NCBI GenBank assembly: GCA_003820635.1
Contig: RPOS01000026.1
Location: 1 to 37,904 of the forward strand
Direction: 5' to 3'
Source of the DNA: Verrucomicrobiaceae bacterium
Lineage (GTDB): Bacteria; Verrucomicrobiota; Verrucomicrobiae; Verrucomicrobiales; Akkermansiaceae
DNA length: 37,904 nt
Shown here: positions 8,391 through 17,361 of the stretch, one piece after another
How positions within the stretch are numbered: position 1 is the first letter of the stretch
Layout of the letters: every line of letters begins with the position of its first letter
Translations under genes and position numbers: made by a program
The notes under the pieces: model-generated
The model's input: the letters and a program-made list of their open reading frames with translations, nothing else
Told to the model about the DNA's origin: nothing
Databases searched by the model: none

Positions 8391-8578
8391 GGCGCATGAC
8401 ATGGCAAATCCCGCGATCCCGGCCAAGGGATAAGAATGCCAAGTTCAGGGCGAAGGGTGCGCAGAGGAAATTCCGATGTTATCTTGCTGCCGCGCTTCCA
8501 TTTTAAATCCCCTTAGCGTTCCTCGGCGACCTTTACGACCTTTGCGGTTCAGGTGAGCCCGGAAAAACGCGCCGCAGC
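8391..8578. other. Intergenic region with a tandem-like repeat
   Basis: This 188-bp gap separates yidC (stop at 8579) from the unknown secreted gene (start at 8390). Around 8519-8551 the plus strand reads as partly repeated blocks of the type GACCTTTACGACCTTTGCGG. Sequences of this kind recur between genes in many bacterial genomes. I see no gene and no strong terminator or promoter. Confidence 0.45.
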
Positions 8579-10429
8579 TCAGCCGCCGGTGCGCGGCGGA
8601 CGCTTCTTCTTGTCCGGTGTGACGTCGCGGATGCCGCCGGCCTGGCGTTCCTTCTGGAGTTTCTGCATTTCCGCCTGGCGCTCGGCCATGCGCTGGACCC
8701 AGGACTTGCCGGCGCCCTTCACCGGTTTGAGCTCGGGCTCGGGCACCTTGCTCATCAACCAGGTCTGGCCGATGGAGAAGATGTTCTGGGTGGTCCAGTA
8801 AAGTGCGAGCGCGGAGGCGAAGTTATAACAAAAGAAGAAGAACATGAAGGGCATGAACATGATGATGCGCTGCTGCATCTTGTCGCCCGTCATCGGTGTC
8901 ATCTTGATCTGCAGGAAGCTGGTGATGGCCATCACCACCGGCAGCAGGTTGATGGGTACGCCGGCCACGTGGGCGAGCGTGTCCGGCTGCGAGAGGTCAT
9001 TGACCCACAGGAAGCCCTGGCCGCGGAGTTCCACGGCGTATTGCAACATGCGGTAGAAGCCGAAGAAGATGGGAATCTGGAGGAACATCGGCAGGCAGCC
9101 GCCGAGCGGGTTGATGCCGAACTTCCGGTAGAGGCCCATCATCTCGGTGTTGAGCTTGTTGGGATCGTCCGGATATTTCTCCTTCAGCTTGTCCATCTCC
9201 GGCTTGAGCTTGGCCATGCGCTTCATGGTGTGCGTGGACTTGGCGTGAAGCGGCCAGATGAGGATGCGCACGGTGATGGTGAGGAAAATGATGGCGAGAC
9301 CCCACGACCAGTTTCTGGCGATGCCATCAAGCCAGCTGTGATAGGTGTTGAGCAGGAAATTGAGCGGGCGGGAGACGAACCAGAACCATCCGTATTGCAT
9401 CACATCGCCCCAGCCCTCGCCCCAGTAGCGGTCCATCCGGCGGAGCAGGTTGTTGTGCTTGGGACCGATGAAGATGCGGTATTGGAACGACTTGATTTCC
9501 GCGGGCTTGAGTTCGCCGGACGGCAGGCGCAGCCCGGCACGCACCGAGGTATGCGGCTTGGGGCCATCCGGCAGGGTGACCTGCGAGGATCTCGCCCACA
9601 TCGAGGTGATCATCGGTTCCCGTGGCCGCAGCACGGTGGCGAAGAACTGGTTGGTGACGCCGGCGAATTCGACCGTTTCCTCCGGGCTGTTGACGACGGA
9701 TTTGGCGGCGGAAAACCAGCCACCCTTGAAGGAGCTGCCGGCCGTGAAGTGAACCCGGCCGTCAGCGCGCCAGAAGAAGCCGGTCTGCTGCGGCCACTCG
9801 GCCTGATAGAGCGGCGATGCCTCGCCCATGAAAACGCTCGATTGGCTGAGGTTGAGCGCGGCGGTTGTGGCGTTTTCGATCTGCAGATCGAAGTCCAGCA
9901 GGTAGGGCGCGCCGGGTTCGCTGCCTTCATTGAGCGTGAAGGCTTTCTTGGCGATCAGGCCGCTGGCGAGCTTGGCGATGTAAACGGCCTTTTTGCCCTC
10001 GATGGATTCCTCCGCCTTGTAGGCATAGGGAGTATTATCGAGGGTCTCGTCGGCACCGGCGATGGCACCGATGGGTCCGGGGCCGAAGCGGTTCGCCGTC
10101 ACGCGGCTGGTCCTGCTGCCGACGTCGAACTCGTTCTGGAACTCGGCGTGCTTGATGCCGCCACCGATGTTGGTGAGGGTAAAGGCGACCTTGTCGTTCT
10201 TGAGCACCACGAGTTCCTCCTCGGTGGGCGGCGGCGGAGTCTCGACGGTGAGCTCGGCCGTGGTGGCGACGGCGGGCTTCTCCTCAATGGCGGCCTTGGT
10301 TTCGCTCAGTGCCAGCTCGCGTTGTTTCGCCTCGGCTTGGGCGCGCTGGTTTTGTGCGGAATAGTAGAGATTGGCGGCGAGCAGCCCGCCGCAAATGACG
10401 AGCACAGCCCAGGTTTTACGGTCGTACAT
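8579..10429 (-). CDS. yidC: Membrane protein insertase YidC
   Basis: A 616-residue YidC/Oxa1-family insertase that places proteins into the inner membrane, alone or with SecYEG. It has the Gram-negative layout: an N-terminal membrane segment (residues 8-24), a linker rich in Glu and Pro, a large periplasmic beta domain (about 75-345), then the conserved five-helix core (about 350-580) with 'LIWPLHAKSTHTMKRMAKLK' and 'NPLGGCLPMFLQIPIFFGFY'. The tail is short and basic (DKKKRPPRTGG), which can contact the ribosome. It is the last gene of the rpmH-rnpA-yidD-yidC cluster, 18 bp after the yidD stop. Confidence 0.97.
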   Translation of the reverse strand: MYDRKTWAVLVICGGLLAANLYYSAQNQRAQAEAKQRELALSETKAAIEEKPAVATTAELTVETPPPPTEEELVVLKNDKVAFTLTNIGGGIKHAEFQNEFDVGSRTSRVTANRFGPGPIGAIAGADETLDNTPYAYKAEESIEGKKAVYIAKLASGLIAKKAFTLNEGSEPGAPYLLDFDLQIENATTAALNLSQSSVFMGEASPLYQAEWPQQTGFFWRADGRVHFTAGSSFKGGWFSAAKSVVNSPEETVEFAGVTNQFFATVLRPREPMITSMWARSSQVTLPDGPKPHTSVRAGLRLPSGELKPAEIKSFQYRIFIGPKHNNLLRRMDRYWGEGWGDVMQYGWFWFVSRPLNFLLNTYHSWLDGIARNWSWGLAIIFLTITVRILIWPLHAKSTHTMKRMAKLKPEMDKLKEKYPDDPNKLNTEMMGLYRKFGINPLGGCLPMFLQIPIFFGFYRMLQYAVELRGQGFLWVNDLSQPDTLAHVAGVPINLLPVVMAITSFLQIKMTPMTGDKMQQRIIMFMPFMFFFFCYNFASALALYWTTQNIFSIGQTWLMSKVPEPELKPVKGAGKSWVQRMAERQAEMQKLQKERQAGGIRDVTPDKKKRPPRTGG

Positions 10430-10447
10430 GAATGTGTTGGGAAAGTG

Positions 10448-10753
10448 TTAGGGATGGGGTGGTCCGGCGTGTTGGCGGCGGCGGTCTTTGCGCGGCGCGG
10501 GACCCGTGGCCGGCGGGACGGGGTCATAACCGCAGCCACCCCACGGATGACAGCGGAAAATCCGGCAAATTCCCAACCACGAGCCTCGCCACGGGCCGTG
10601 CGTTTCCACCGCTTCCAGAAAATAATGCGAACAGGTGGGCGAGAAGCGGCAACCGGCGGCGGGCCCGGCGGCGAATTTCAGCATCGGATTGAGGATCCGT
10701 TGATAGAAACGGATCACCACTCGGATGACGGCGCTGAGGAGGCGGGAGATCAC
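10448..10753 (-). CDS. yidD: Membrane protein insertion efficiency factor YidD
   Basis: A 101-residue YidD-family protein that assists YidC-dependent insertion. The hallmark region is clear: '[11 protein letters not shown]', then '[19 protein letters not shown]' with its Cys-x5-Cys pattern, and '[17 protein letters not shown]' near the end. I chose the GTG start at 10753 because it overlaps the rnpA stop in a GTGA arrangement and gives the right N-terminus ([18 protein letters not shown]). The stop codon lies at 10448-10450, 18 bp before yidC. The C-terminal tail after residue 80 is Pro/Arg-rich and not conserved. Confidence 0.92.
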   Translation of the reverse strand: MISRLLSAVIRVVIRFYQRILNPMLKFAAGPAAGCRFSPTCSHYFLEAVETHGPWRGSWLGICRIFRCHPWGGCGYDPVPPATGPAPRKDRRRQHAGPPHP

Positions 10754-11115
10754 GGTTTGGTAGAGGGCCGCGCCAGCAGGCCGAGGCGGCGGGCCTGGCG
10801 CAGCCAGTCGGCCTCGAGCTCGGCGAAGGTGGCTTGGGCTGCCCCGGGGCGGGCGATGGTGACGAGAAACCGCCGGCTTTCGGCAAAGTGCGGCGCGTGG
10901 GCCTGGACCAGTGCGCGGAACCGGCGGCGCAGCAGGTTGCGGTCGTGCGCCTTGCCGCTGCGCCGGGTGGTGATGAAGCCGGTGCGCAACGTGTCGAGCG
11001 CGGCATCCTCCAAGGTGCTTAAAATGACAAACCGGCCGGCTTTCGCCTGACCGGTGGTCTTGACCCGCGCGAAATCCGCGCGGCTTGTCATGCTGCATTT
11101 CCGCGGCAGGCGCAT
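10750..11115 (-). CDS. rnpA: Ribonuclease P protein component
   Basis: A 121-residue protein subunit of RNase P, which together with the RNA subunit trims the 5' leader of tRNA precursors. The RNR signature is seen as [16 protein letters not shown], and the N-terminal '[19 protein letters not shown]' is typical. Start [15 protein letters not shown] at 11115; an internal ATG at 11091 is possible. It follows rpmH by 44 bp and overlaps yidD by 4 bp, the standard order of this operon. Confidence 0.94.
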   Translation of the reverse strand: MRLPRKCSMTSRADFARVKTTGQAKAGRFVILSTLEDAALDTLRTGFITTRRSGKAHDRNLLRRRFRALVQAHAPHFAESRRFLVTIARPGAAQATFAELEADWLRQARRLGLLARPSTKP

Positions 11116-11159
11116 GGCTGGGATGCGTTGGGCTCCCGTAGCGGCGCGGGTGCCGGCAA

Positions 11160-11342
11160 TCAGTTATGCTGCGTGGTGTGGCGCTTGAAGGGAATTTCCA
11201 CGCCCACGGGAACGAGGCGCTTGCGGCCCTTCTGACGGCGGCGGCGCAGGATGTCGCGGCCGGCCTTGGTGGCCATGCGGGCGCGGAAGCCGAATTGTTG
11301 TTTCCGGGTGCGCTTGGAAGGTTGGTAAGTGCGTTTGCTCAT
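11160..11342 (-). CDS. rpmH: 50S ribosomal protein L34
   Basis: A 60-residue L34 with the invariant basic sequence [20 protein letters not shown] and [20 protein letters not shown]. The tail after the basic core is about 15 residues longer than in Escherichia coli ([17 protein letters not shown]). It is the first gene of the rpmH-rnpA-yidD-yidC cluster and is preceded by a good promoter. In many bacteria dnaA and the replication origin lie next to this cluster, but no dnaA is present here: the upstream side is a decayed glycosidase gene. Confidence 0.97.
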   Translation of the reverse strand: MSKRTYQPSKRTRKQQFGFRARMATKAGRDILRRRRQKGRKRLVPVGVEIPFKRHTTQHN

Positions 11343-11399
11343 GGCGTGGGGCCTCGGTAAAGGTTGTAACGTCCGTCCGCCGGGCGGCTCGGGGCGCGA

Positions 11400-11427
11400 A
11401 CTCTAGGCACCGCGGGCACCTTGTCAA
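11400..11427 (-). promoter_or_regulatory. Sigma-70-type promoter of the rpmH operon
   Basis: Read on the minus strand there is a perfect -35 box TTGACA (11427-11422), a 16-bp spacer, and a -10 box TAGAGT (11405-11400). The rpmH start codon is about 58 bases downstream. This is the closest match to a consensus housekeeping promoter in the window and fits a highly expressed ribosomal-protein operon. Confidence 0.7.
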
Positions 11428-11467
11428 TCCGCCAGTGGCAGAAATTTTTAAAAAGATGCCGCCGTGC

Positions 11468-13399
11468 TCAGTCCGCCGCTTCAGCCGTGCCGCCGAGGGC
11501 GACGCGCTGCACGGGGCGCAGGGTGACCGGACCGAGCAGGCCGGAGGGCAGCAGCGGATCGGTGGGTCTCACCAACAGCCAGGTGGCAAAAGTCGTGCGG
11601 CCGCCGCGCGGGGTCTGGCCGGCCTTCACCCACTCCGGGAAGCTCTTGATGCCGCCGTATGCCTGGAACCCGCTTTCAAGCGGATGGAGCTTTTCGTCGC
11701 CGATCAGGCGGTTGAGCCAGCGGTTGGTGACGGCGATGGCGATGTCATTCGCGCCGGGTTTGAGCGCGGTGGTGACATCCACGCGGAATGGCGGCTGCCA
11801 CAAGTCCGGGAAAACGCGGCCGTTCACACTGACCTCGGCGATGTTTTTCACCATGCCGAGATCGAAATGCCATTCACGCCCGGGAGCGAGGCTGTCCGCC
11901 GGCAGCCCGAAGGATTTCCGATAGGTGGCGGTGCCGGAGAAATGCTTCACGCCATCGTCCCGGTGCTGCGTCCAAGAGCCGGGCACGGCAATGCCAACCT
12001 TTTCCGGCGCGCCTTGGTTTGGCGGAAAGTGAAGCGTCCAGTCCCCATCCATCATGAGGGGATCCGGCAGCGCGACGGGTTTGACCTCCAGCGAGGTCCC
12101 GGCGGCCGTCTGGAAGGTGTGGCCGCCGCGGTCGCGCAGACGCATGACGGTGCCGTCTGCGGTGATTTCCGGCATCGGCCAGTTGCCCGGGCCCCAGTGT
12201 GACTTGCCATCGCGCGAGACATCCACCAGTGGCGGCGCGGCTTGCGGAAGATGACAAAGGCGGAGCCGGACGGGCCGAAGGTCATCGGCAGCTTGGTGAC
12301 GCCATCCACCGCCCGGAAAAGCGCGGGGCGGGTGATGGTGCCGGTGACCGGATCGAGAATTTCCGGAGCCTTGCCGCTGGCGCGGAAACGACAGATGGCG
12401 CTCTCGTGCCTGTTCTGCGAGTTGGCGACAAAGTAAATCTCCGCATCCGCTGTCCTGCGATGAATGTAGATGATCTCCGCATCGGCGGAGGAGGCGACGT
12501 AGCTGAAATCCGGAGCGCCATATTCCGCCAGAACCGCCGCCAGTGGCCGGCCCCAGATCACGCGGCCCTTGCCGAAACGGTGTTCGGTGACGGATTGGCC
12601 GTCGGAGTTCCCCCAGAGACGCTCGGCGGTTTCCCGCACTTCGCGGTCACAGTCCGGGTATCCCATCAGGCTGGGAGAGCGCAGCGGGCGCGGGCATGCC
12701 CTCGTCGTCCACGGTGAGGCGGTCTAACAGCTCCAGGTTGAATCCGTCGTAATCCACGCCCGCCGGGATCGGACCCGGATGTCATTGCGGAAACCGAGCT
12801 TGGTGGGAATGTCATCGGCCAGCAGCACGGCCACATCGGCCACGGTGTGGCCTTGTTGGAGCAACGGGCAATGTAGCGGTTTCAGGCACCGGCGGCGGGT
12901 TTCCCGGTGCGCCCGAAGTTCATGCCCGGCTGCGCGTCCACCAGCGCCGCGCCCTTGCCGGCGGAGACGCTCACTTTGGCCGAGCGCGCCAGATCCTCCG
13001 CCGCGGGATGCGCGAGGACCAGCGCGTCCTGATAGAAATTCAATACCGCCTCCGGTTGAGGCAGCTTCAGGCGCACTTGGCCCGGGCCGCTGGCCGTGGT
13101 GGCGGTCCACACGGATTTTCTCATCGAATGTTCCGGCTTGTTCCAAGGTCCGCCGAGCGCGCACCAGCCTTCGAGCGGATGCACGCTGAGCTGTATGCCC
13201 AGCCGCGCCGCCGAAGCCCGCCCCGGCCATGGCTTCCAGATCCGCGGTGAGGCCCTCGCGCGTGACATGGCTTGGCCTCCGGGGGCGGGTTTTGAAACAA
13301 GCTGTCCAAAGCCACCACCGGCGCGGGCTGGTTTCCGGAGGAAATCAAGGTTTCGGCGCACAAAGTGGCGGCAAGCAGGGGTATGAACAGGCGTCTCAT
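11468..13399 (-). pseudogene. Decayed GH106-type alpha-L-rhamnosidase
   Basis: Pieces of one glycoside hydrolase are spread over several frames. The N-terminus at 13399 has a signal peptide (MRRLFIPLLAATLCAETL) and 'LFQNPPPEAKP'. The next piece reads 'GGPWNKPEHSMRKSVW', then comes 'LLQQGHTVADVAVLLADD', then 'DYDGFNLELLDRL', then 'GYPDCDREVRETAERLWG', and finally a C-terminal beta domain with 'NIAEVSVNGRVF' and 'NRWLNRLIGDEKLHP' ending at 11468. These are family landmarks of GH106 in the right order. At least five frame changes separate them, for example near 12240 and 12665, and the central catalytic part between about 12880 and 12960 is missing. The intact enzyme would be about 1000 residues, whereas the remains could code for fewer than 650. 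It is not functional. Confidence 0.88.
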
Positions 13400-13457
13400 G
13401 GCGTTTCGAGGCAAAGCCTATCCCGCGGCATGGTGATGTCATGGACTAAGTCCGCTC

Positions 13458-13483
13458 TTGACGTAACGAAATATTTCATTACG
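13458..13483 (+). promoter_or_regulatory. arsR promoter/operator
   Basis: A 22-bp near-perfect palindrome spans 13462-13483: arms CGTAACGAAAT and ATTTCATTACG differ from symmetry at one base pair. A TTGACG -35 box at 13458-13463 runs into its left arm, and the arsR start follows 10 bp later. The position and the ArsR-type helix-turn-helix protein downstream indicate autoregulation: the apo-repressor would block the promoter and arsenite would release it. Confidence 0.72.
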
Positions 13484-13492
13484 AGAAATACC

Positions 13493-13876
13493 GTGACGAG
13501 CGACCCTGTTCAATTCTTCCGGGCCATGGCCGACGAGACGCGCTGGCGGATCGTGCGGCTGGTGATGGAGCGCGCGTTGTGCGTCTGCGAGCTGGCGGAC
13601 ATCCTTGGCATGCCGCAATCGTCGGTGTCCAGCCACGTGCAGATCATCCGCAAGGCCGGGCTGCTGGAGAGCGAGACCTGCGGCAAGTGGACGTATTTCC
13701 GCATCGCACGCGGCCAGCTTGCGCCGCTCAAGGCGATCCTCCGGCATTTTCCCGAAACCGGGCAATTCGCCAAGGATGCGCAGAATGCCGAAGCCCGCAT
13801 GGCGCGCCGCGAATCCTCCTGCTGCCCCGGTCCGGTGAAACTCGCCAGAAAACGCAAATCCGCCCTCACGCCATGA
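13493..13876 (+). CDS. arsR: ArsR-family arsenic-responsive repressor
   Basis: A 127-residue winged helix-turn-helix repressor. I chose the GTG at 13493 because it starts right after the operator and gives the normal N-terminus (TSDPVQFFRAMADETRWRIV); an ATG at 13526 is an alternative. The metal site ALCVCELADIL (Cys30 and Cys32) is the classic arsenite-sensing CVC motif in the third helix. The recognition helix is MPQSSVSSHVQIIRKAG. An extra Cys lies in 'SETCGKW', and a CC pair lies near the C-terminus (ESSCCPGP). Its stop overlaps the next start in an ATGA arrangement. It is the first gene of a four-gene arsenic operon. Confidence 0.93.
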   Translation: MTSDPVQFFRAMADETRWRIVRLVMERALCVCELADILGMPQSSVSSHVQIIRKAGLLESETCGKWTYFRIARGQLAPLKAILRHFPETGQFAKDAQNAEARMARRESSCCPGPVKLARKRKSALTP

Positions 13877-14352
13877 CACTCGCCGAACTCAAATCCCTGC
13901 TCGCCAGCTACCCCGGGCACTATTTCCGCCTCAGCCTGCCGGACGACTCGGCGGTGCCCCTTTCCTTCCACGTCACCGAAGTCGGCCGCGTCCACAAGAC
14001 CTTCCTCGATTGCGGCGGCACGCTGCGCGAAACCACCGTCTGCCAGCTCCAGGTGTGGGTGGGCGAGGATTACGACCACCGCATCGAAACCGGAAAAATG
14101 GCCGGCATTCTCGAAAAGGGGAAATCCCTGCTGCCCGACGATTCCGTGCCGGTGGAGATCGAATACGAGGACCGCGTGATCTCGCAATACACCATCGAAG
14201 GCCACGAGATGGGTGAAAACGCCGTGGTTCTGCGCCTCGCCCACAAGCACACCGAGTGCCTCGCCCCGGAGCTTTGCGGCCTGCCCTCCATCAACCGCCT
14301 CCCGACCCTCGGCGGGAAATCATCCTGCTGCGCACCCGGCCAAAGCTGCTGA
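13873..14352 (+). CDS. DUF6428-type protein of the arsenic operon
   Basis: A 159-residue protein of the type found between arsR and the ACR3 pump in arsenic operons of Bacteroidota and Verrucomicrobiota; I assign it to DUF6428 from memory of that context. There is no signal peptide or membrane segment. The core is an alpha/beta domain starting [20 protein letters not shown], with '[17 protein letters not shown]' and '[13 protein letters not shown]'. The C-terminus is Cys-rich: [11 protein letters not shown], then CCAPGQSC as the last residues, which could bind arsenite or another soft metal. It overlaps arsR by 4 bp and ends 4 bp before the pump gene. Its biochemical role is not established. 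A cytoplasmic arsenic chaperone is a reasonable inference. Confidence 0.8.
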   Translation: MTLAELKSLLASYPGHYFRLSLPDDSAVPLSFHVTEVGRVHKTFLDCGGTLRETTVCQLQVWVGEDYDHRIETGKMAGILEKGKSLLPDDSVPVEIEYEDRVISQYTIEGHEMGENAVVLRLAHKHTECLAPELCGLPSINRLPTLGGKSSCCAPGQSC

Positions 14353-14356
14353 AACC

Positions 14357-15448
14357 ATGAACCTCTTCGAACGCCAGCTCACCCTATGGGTCGGACTCTG
14401 CATCGTGGCCGGGATCGCCCTCGGCAAGATCGCGCCCGACCTAGCGAAAACCCTCGACGGCATGTCCATCATGGTGAACGGCGCGCCGGTCGTTTCCATC
14501 CCCATTGCCATCTGCCTGTTCTTCATGATGTATCCCATCATGGTGAAAATCGACTTCGGCGAGGTGGTGAAAGCCGGCCGCAATCCCAAGCCGGTGCTGC
14601 TCACTCTGGTCGTCAACTGGGGCATCAAGCCCTTCACCATGCTCGCCATCGCCACCCTCTTTCTCGGCGGATTTTTCAAGGATCTCCTGCCCGGCACCGA
14701 GGTCGTGAAAGACGGCAGCACGGTGGAACTCTACCGCTCCTACATCGCCGGAGCCATTCTGTTAGGCGTCGCGCCCTGCACCGCGATGGTGCTGGTCTGG
14801 GGCCACCTCGCGAGAGGCAACCAAGGCCTGACGCTGGTGATGGTCGCGATCAATTCCCTGACCATGCTTTTCCTCTACGGCCTGCTGGGCGGCTGGCTGT
14901 TAGGAGTGAATAAAATGCCCGTGCCGTGGGAGGCGCTTCTGCTTTCCGTCGGCATCTACGTCGCCCTGCCGCTGGTGGCCGGATATTTTTCCCGCACCTG
15001 GATCATGAAAGCCAAGGGGCCGGAATGGTTCGCGGATAAATTCCTCCATTACCTGACGCCCGTCTCCATCACCGCCCTGCTCGCCACGCTGGTGCTGCTG
15101 TTCTCCTTCAAAGGCGAAACCATCCTCGCCAACCCGCTCACCATCCTCTGGATCGCCATCCCGCTGGCCATCCAGACCATCCTCATTTTCGCCATCACCT
15201 ACGCCGCCGCGAAACTACTGCGTTTCTCGTATGAAGACGCCGCGCCCTCCGCCATGATCGGCGCGTCGAACCACTTCGAGGTCGCCATCGCCACCGCCGT
15301 CATGCTTTTCGGCCTCAGCTCGGGAGCAGCGCTAGCCACCGTCGTCGGCGTCCTCATCGAGGTGCCGCTGATGCTGATGCTCGTCCGCTTCTGCCAACGC
15401 ACGAAGGGATGGTTCAGCCCGCAATCATCAATCCACAATCATCAATAA
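14357..15448 (+). CDS. acr3: ACR3-family arsenite efflux transporter
   Basis: A 363-residue inner-membrane pump that exports arsenite. The sequence starts '[20 protein letters not shown]' and carries the ACR3 hallmarks '[20 protein letters not shown]' with its conserved Cys, '[14 protein letters not shown]', and '[18 protein letters not shown]'. About ten hydrophobic segments are visible. It sits between the DUF6428-type gene and arsC in the arsenic operon. The last ten residues (PQSSIHNHQ region) come from a simple AT-rich repeat at 15420-15454 and are unlikely to be conserved. Confidence 0.96.
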   Translation: MNLFERQLTLWVGLCIVAGIALGKIAPDLAKTLDGMSIMVNGAPVVSIPIAICLFFMMYPIMVKIDFGEVVKAGRNPKPVLLTLVVNWGIKPFTMLAIATLFLGGFFKDLLPGTEVVKDGSTVELYRSYIAGAILLGVAPCTAMVLVWGHLARGNQGLTLVMVAINSLTMLFLYGLLGGWLLGVNKMPVPWEALLLSVGIYVALPLVAGYFSRTWIMKAKGPEWFADKFLHYLTPVSITALLATLVLLFSFKGETILANPLTILWIAIPLAIQTILIFAITYAAAKLLRFSYEDAAPSAMIGASNHFEVAIATAVMLFGLSSGAALATVVGVLIEVPLMLMLVRFCQRTKGWFSPQSSIHNHQ

Positions 15449-15454
15449 TCAATC
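15420..15454. repeat. Short AATC/ATCA-rich repeat at the acr3-arsC junction
   Basis: The stretch reads as variants of CAATCATCAAT repeated about three times. It supplies the C-terminal codons and stop of acr3 and all of the 6-bp gap before arsC. Composition differs sharply from the GC-rich genes around it. Confidence 0.55.
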
Positions 15455-15889
15455 ATGCCTCCCTGCATCCTCATCCTCTGCACCGGCAACAGTTGCCGCT
15501 CGCACCTTGCCGAAGGCATCCTTCGCCGCGCGCTCGGCGAGGGTTTCCGCGTCGAAAGCGCGGGCTCGAATCCCGCCGGCTACGTCCACCCGCTCGGCAT
15601 CAAGGCGATGGCCGAGATCGGCATCGACATCTCCGGCCACCATTCCAAGCACCTCGATGAATTTCTAACAGACGAGGTGGAGGCCGTGATCACCGTCTGC
15701 GGCAATGCCGACCAGGCCTGCCCGGTGTTTCCCGGTCAGATGAACCGCCACCACTGGCCCTTCGACGATCCCGCGCACGCCACCGGCTCCGAGGACGAGC
15801 AGATGGCCGTCTTCCGCCGCGTGCGCGACGAAATCACGCGCGTTTTCGGGGCCTACGCCGCCGGTCGCCTCGATGCGAAACGCAGCTGA
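15455..15889 (+). CDS. arsC: Arsenate reductase, thioredoxin-coupled type
   Basis: A 144-residue protein of the low-molecular-weight phosphatase fold that reduces arsenate to arsenite for export by the pump. The P-loop CTGNSCRS starts at Cys9, and Cys82 and Cys89 occur in ITVCGNADQACPVFPG. This spacing matches the three-Cys relay of the Bacillus subtilis/Staphylococcus pI258 ArsC, which is regenerated by thioredoxin. The GADDP-type acid motif is seen as 'HHWPFDDPA'. It starts 6 bp after the acr3 stop and is the last gene of the operon. Confidence 0.94.
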   Translation: MPPCILILCTGNSCRSHLAEGILRRALGEGFRVESAGSNPAGYVHPLGIKAMAEIGIDISGHHSKHLDEFLTDEVEAVITVCGNADQACPVFPGQMNRHHWPFDDPAHATGSEDEQMAVFRRVRDEITRVFGAYAAGRLDAKRS

Positions 15890-16020
15890 TCGGCTCATGA
15901 CTTACAATAAGCGGCCGCAGCGCAAGCTACTGCTTGGATCTTCCCTTCGGCCACGCCGGGCTCTGAAGATATTTACGAAAGACAGCGCCTCGATTGGTGT
16001 TATGGTCCTCAGTCATCGCC

Positions 16021-17283
16021 ATGAAATTCCCACCACTCATCCTTGTTTCCGCGTTGGTTCTGATCGGGGCCGTAGGCTTCTTTGCCGGCCGCATTTCATC
16101 GTCGGATTCGCAAGCGGATGCCGCTGTTGATGGCCCGCAGACCACCCGCTCTTCGCGAGCCTCCGGTCCTTCTTCATCTTCCGCGAGGGATGCCGCTACG
16201 GCACTCAAGGAGAGAAATTCGGCTCGTTCCTCCAACTCCGAAACGGATCGCCTGAGCCGCCTGGAAAACATCATGCGCGGCGAAAATCCGCTCGACCGCA
16301 ACCGCGCGCTGCTTGCGTTCATCGATCGACTCGCGCCCGGCGATTTCGAGGCCGCGGTCGCCCATTTCCGCAGCCTCGGCATCACCGAAAGCCGCATGGG
16401 TGAATACGCGCTGCTGCTTTCCGCATGGGCCAAGGCCGATCCCTTGACCGCGCTTTCCTACGCCAAGGAAAACACCAACAACCGCTTCGCCACCGATACG
16501 ATCCTCACCACCTGGGCCTCGCTTGATCCGGATGCCGCGCTGCGCTGGGCGGAGGCGAATCATACGGGAGATGGCGCGAATCCCCATCTCGCCGGCATCA
16601 TCCGCGGTCTCGCCGCGTCCGATCCCCAGCGCGCCACCCAGCTTCTAACAGGCATGCCCCGCAGCGTCGAGCGTGGTCAGGCGCTGGACGCGATGTTGCC
16701 ATATCTGCTGGCTCAGGGAAACGATGCCGCCCGCGCCTGGATCGAGGGCCTCACTGATGACGCGCTGCGCAATGGCGCGATGCTGCGCGCGGCTGATCGA
16801 CTTGCCGCCGCGGATCCGGCCGGCACTGTGGCGTGGTTGCTTGCCAATCCCGGCGAAGCCACCCAGCGCCGGATGGATGACGTTTACAGCACATGGGCAA
16901 GCAAGGACGAGCAGGCCGCCATGAACTCGCTGGCCACGCTTCCCGCTGGAGAAACCCGCAGCGACGCCCTGCGCGGAGTGGTCAGCAGTGTGGCCACCAA
17001 GGATCCTGCAAAAGCGGTTTCCATCATGGACCGCTATCCTGCCGATGTGAACGACCGCGTGGTGCGCAATTTCATCTGGCATTCGTTCGGCAGTGATCCC
17101 GCGATGGCCGTCAACCAGATCGCCCGCATTGGTGATGCCGGGCAACGCGACCGGATGTATAGCCGTGCGGTGGGCCACTGGCTTGAAGTGGATGCCGCGG
17201 CCGCGACCACCTGGATGCAGGCAAATCCGCTGCCGGCACCTGTTCAGGAAGAGCTCCAACGCAGTCTCAACGACGCGCGCTGA
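16021..17283 (+). CDS. Secreted or membrane-anchored helical-repeat protein
   Basis: A 420-residue protein with an N-terminal hydrophobic segment (residues 5-24, PPLILVSALVLIGAVGFFAG), then a Ser-rich linker to about residue 75 and a long series of helical repeats. Each repeat of about 33 residues follows the pattern 'W...DP.AAL.WA': AWAKADPLTALSYAKE, TWASLDPDAALRWAEA, then LAASDPQRATQLLTG and TWASKDEQAAMNSLAT. Proteins of this make-up are common in Verrucomicrobiota, and their function is not known. The repeats suggest an alpha-solenoid that binds other proteins outside the cytoplasmic membrane. The ATG at 16021 is preferred over one at 15994, which would spoil the signal segment. It has no operon partner: the gap before it is about 130 bp. 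Confidence 0.8.
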   Translation: MKFPPLILVSALVLIGAVGFFAGRISSSDSQADAAVDGPQTTRSSRASGPSSSSARDAATALKERNSARSSNSETDRLSRLENIMRGENPLDRNRALLAFIDRLAPGDFEAAVAHFRSLGITESRMGEYALLLSAWAKADPLTALSYAKENTNNRFATDTILTTWASLDPDAALRWAEANHTGDGANPHLAGIIRGLAASDPQRATQLLTGMPRSVERGQALDAMLPYLLAQGNDAARAWIEGLTDDALRNGAMLRAADRLAAADPAGTVAWLLANPGEATQRRMDDVYSTWASKDEQAAMNSLATLPAGETRSDALRGVVSSVATKDPAKAVSIMDRYPADVNDRVVRNFIWHSFGSDPAMAVNQIARIGDAGQRDRMYSRAVGHWLEVDAAAATTWMQANPLPAPVQEELQRSLNDAR

Positions 17284-17361
17284 GTGATGATGGTTTCCGG
17301 GATGGTAAGCGGTTTTCCTTAGGGCTTGCCCGCTGCGGGTTCCTCGCGCAGCTTGCCGCCC

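Noticed and set aside
8969..11050. Long plus-strand open frame of 693 residues
   Set aside because: It runs antisense through yidC, yidD and rnpA, which are unmistakable on the minus strand. It is a by-product of high GC in third codon positions.
11100..11470. Replication origin next to rpmH
   Set aside because: The rpmH cluster often neighbours dnaA and oriC, but I found no dnaA gene and no cluster of DnaA boxes in this part of the window.
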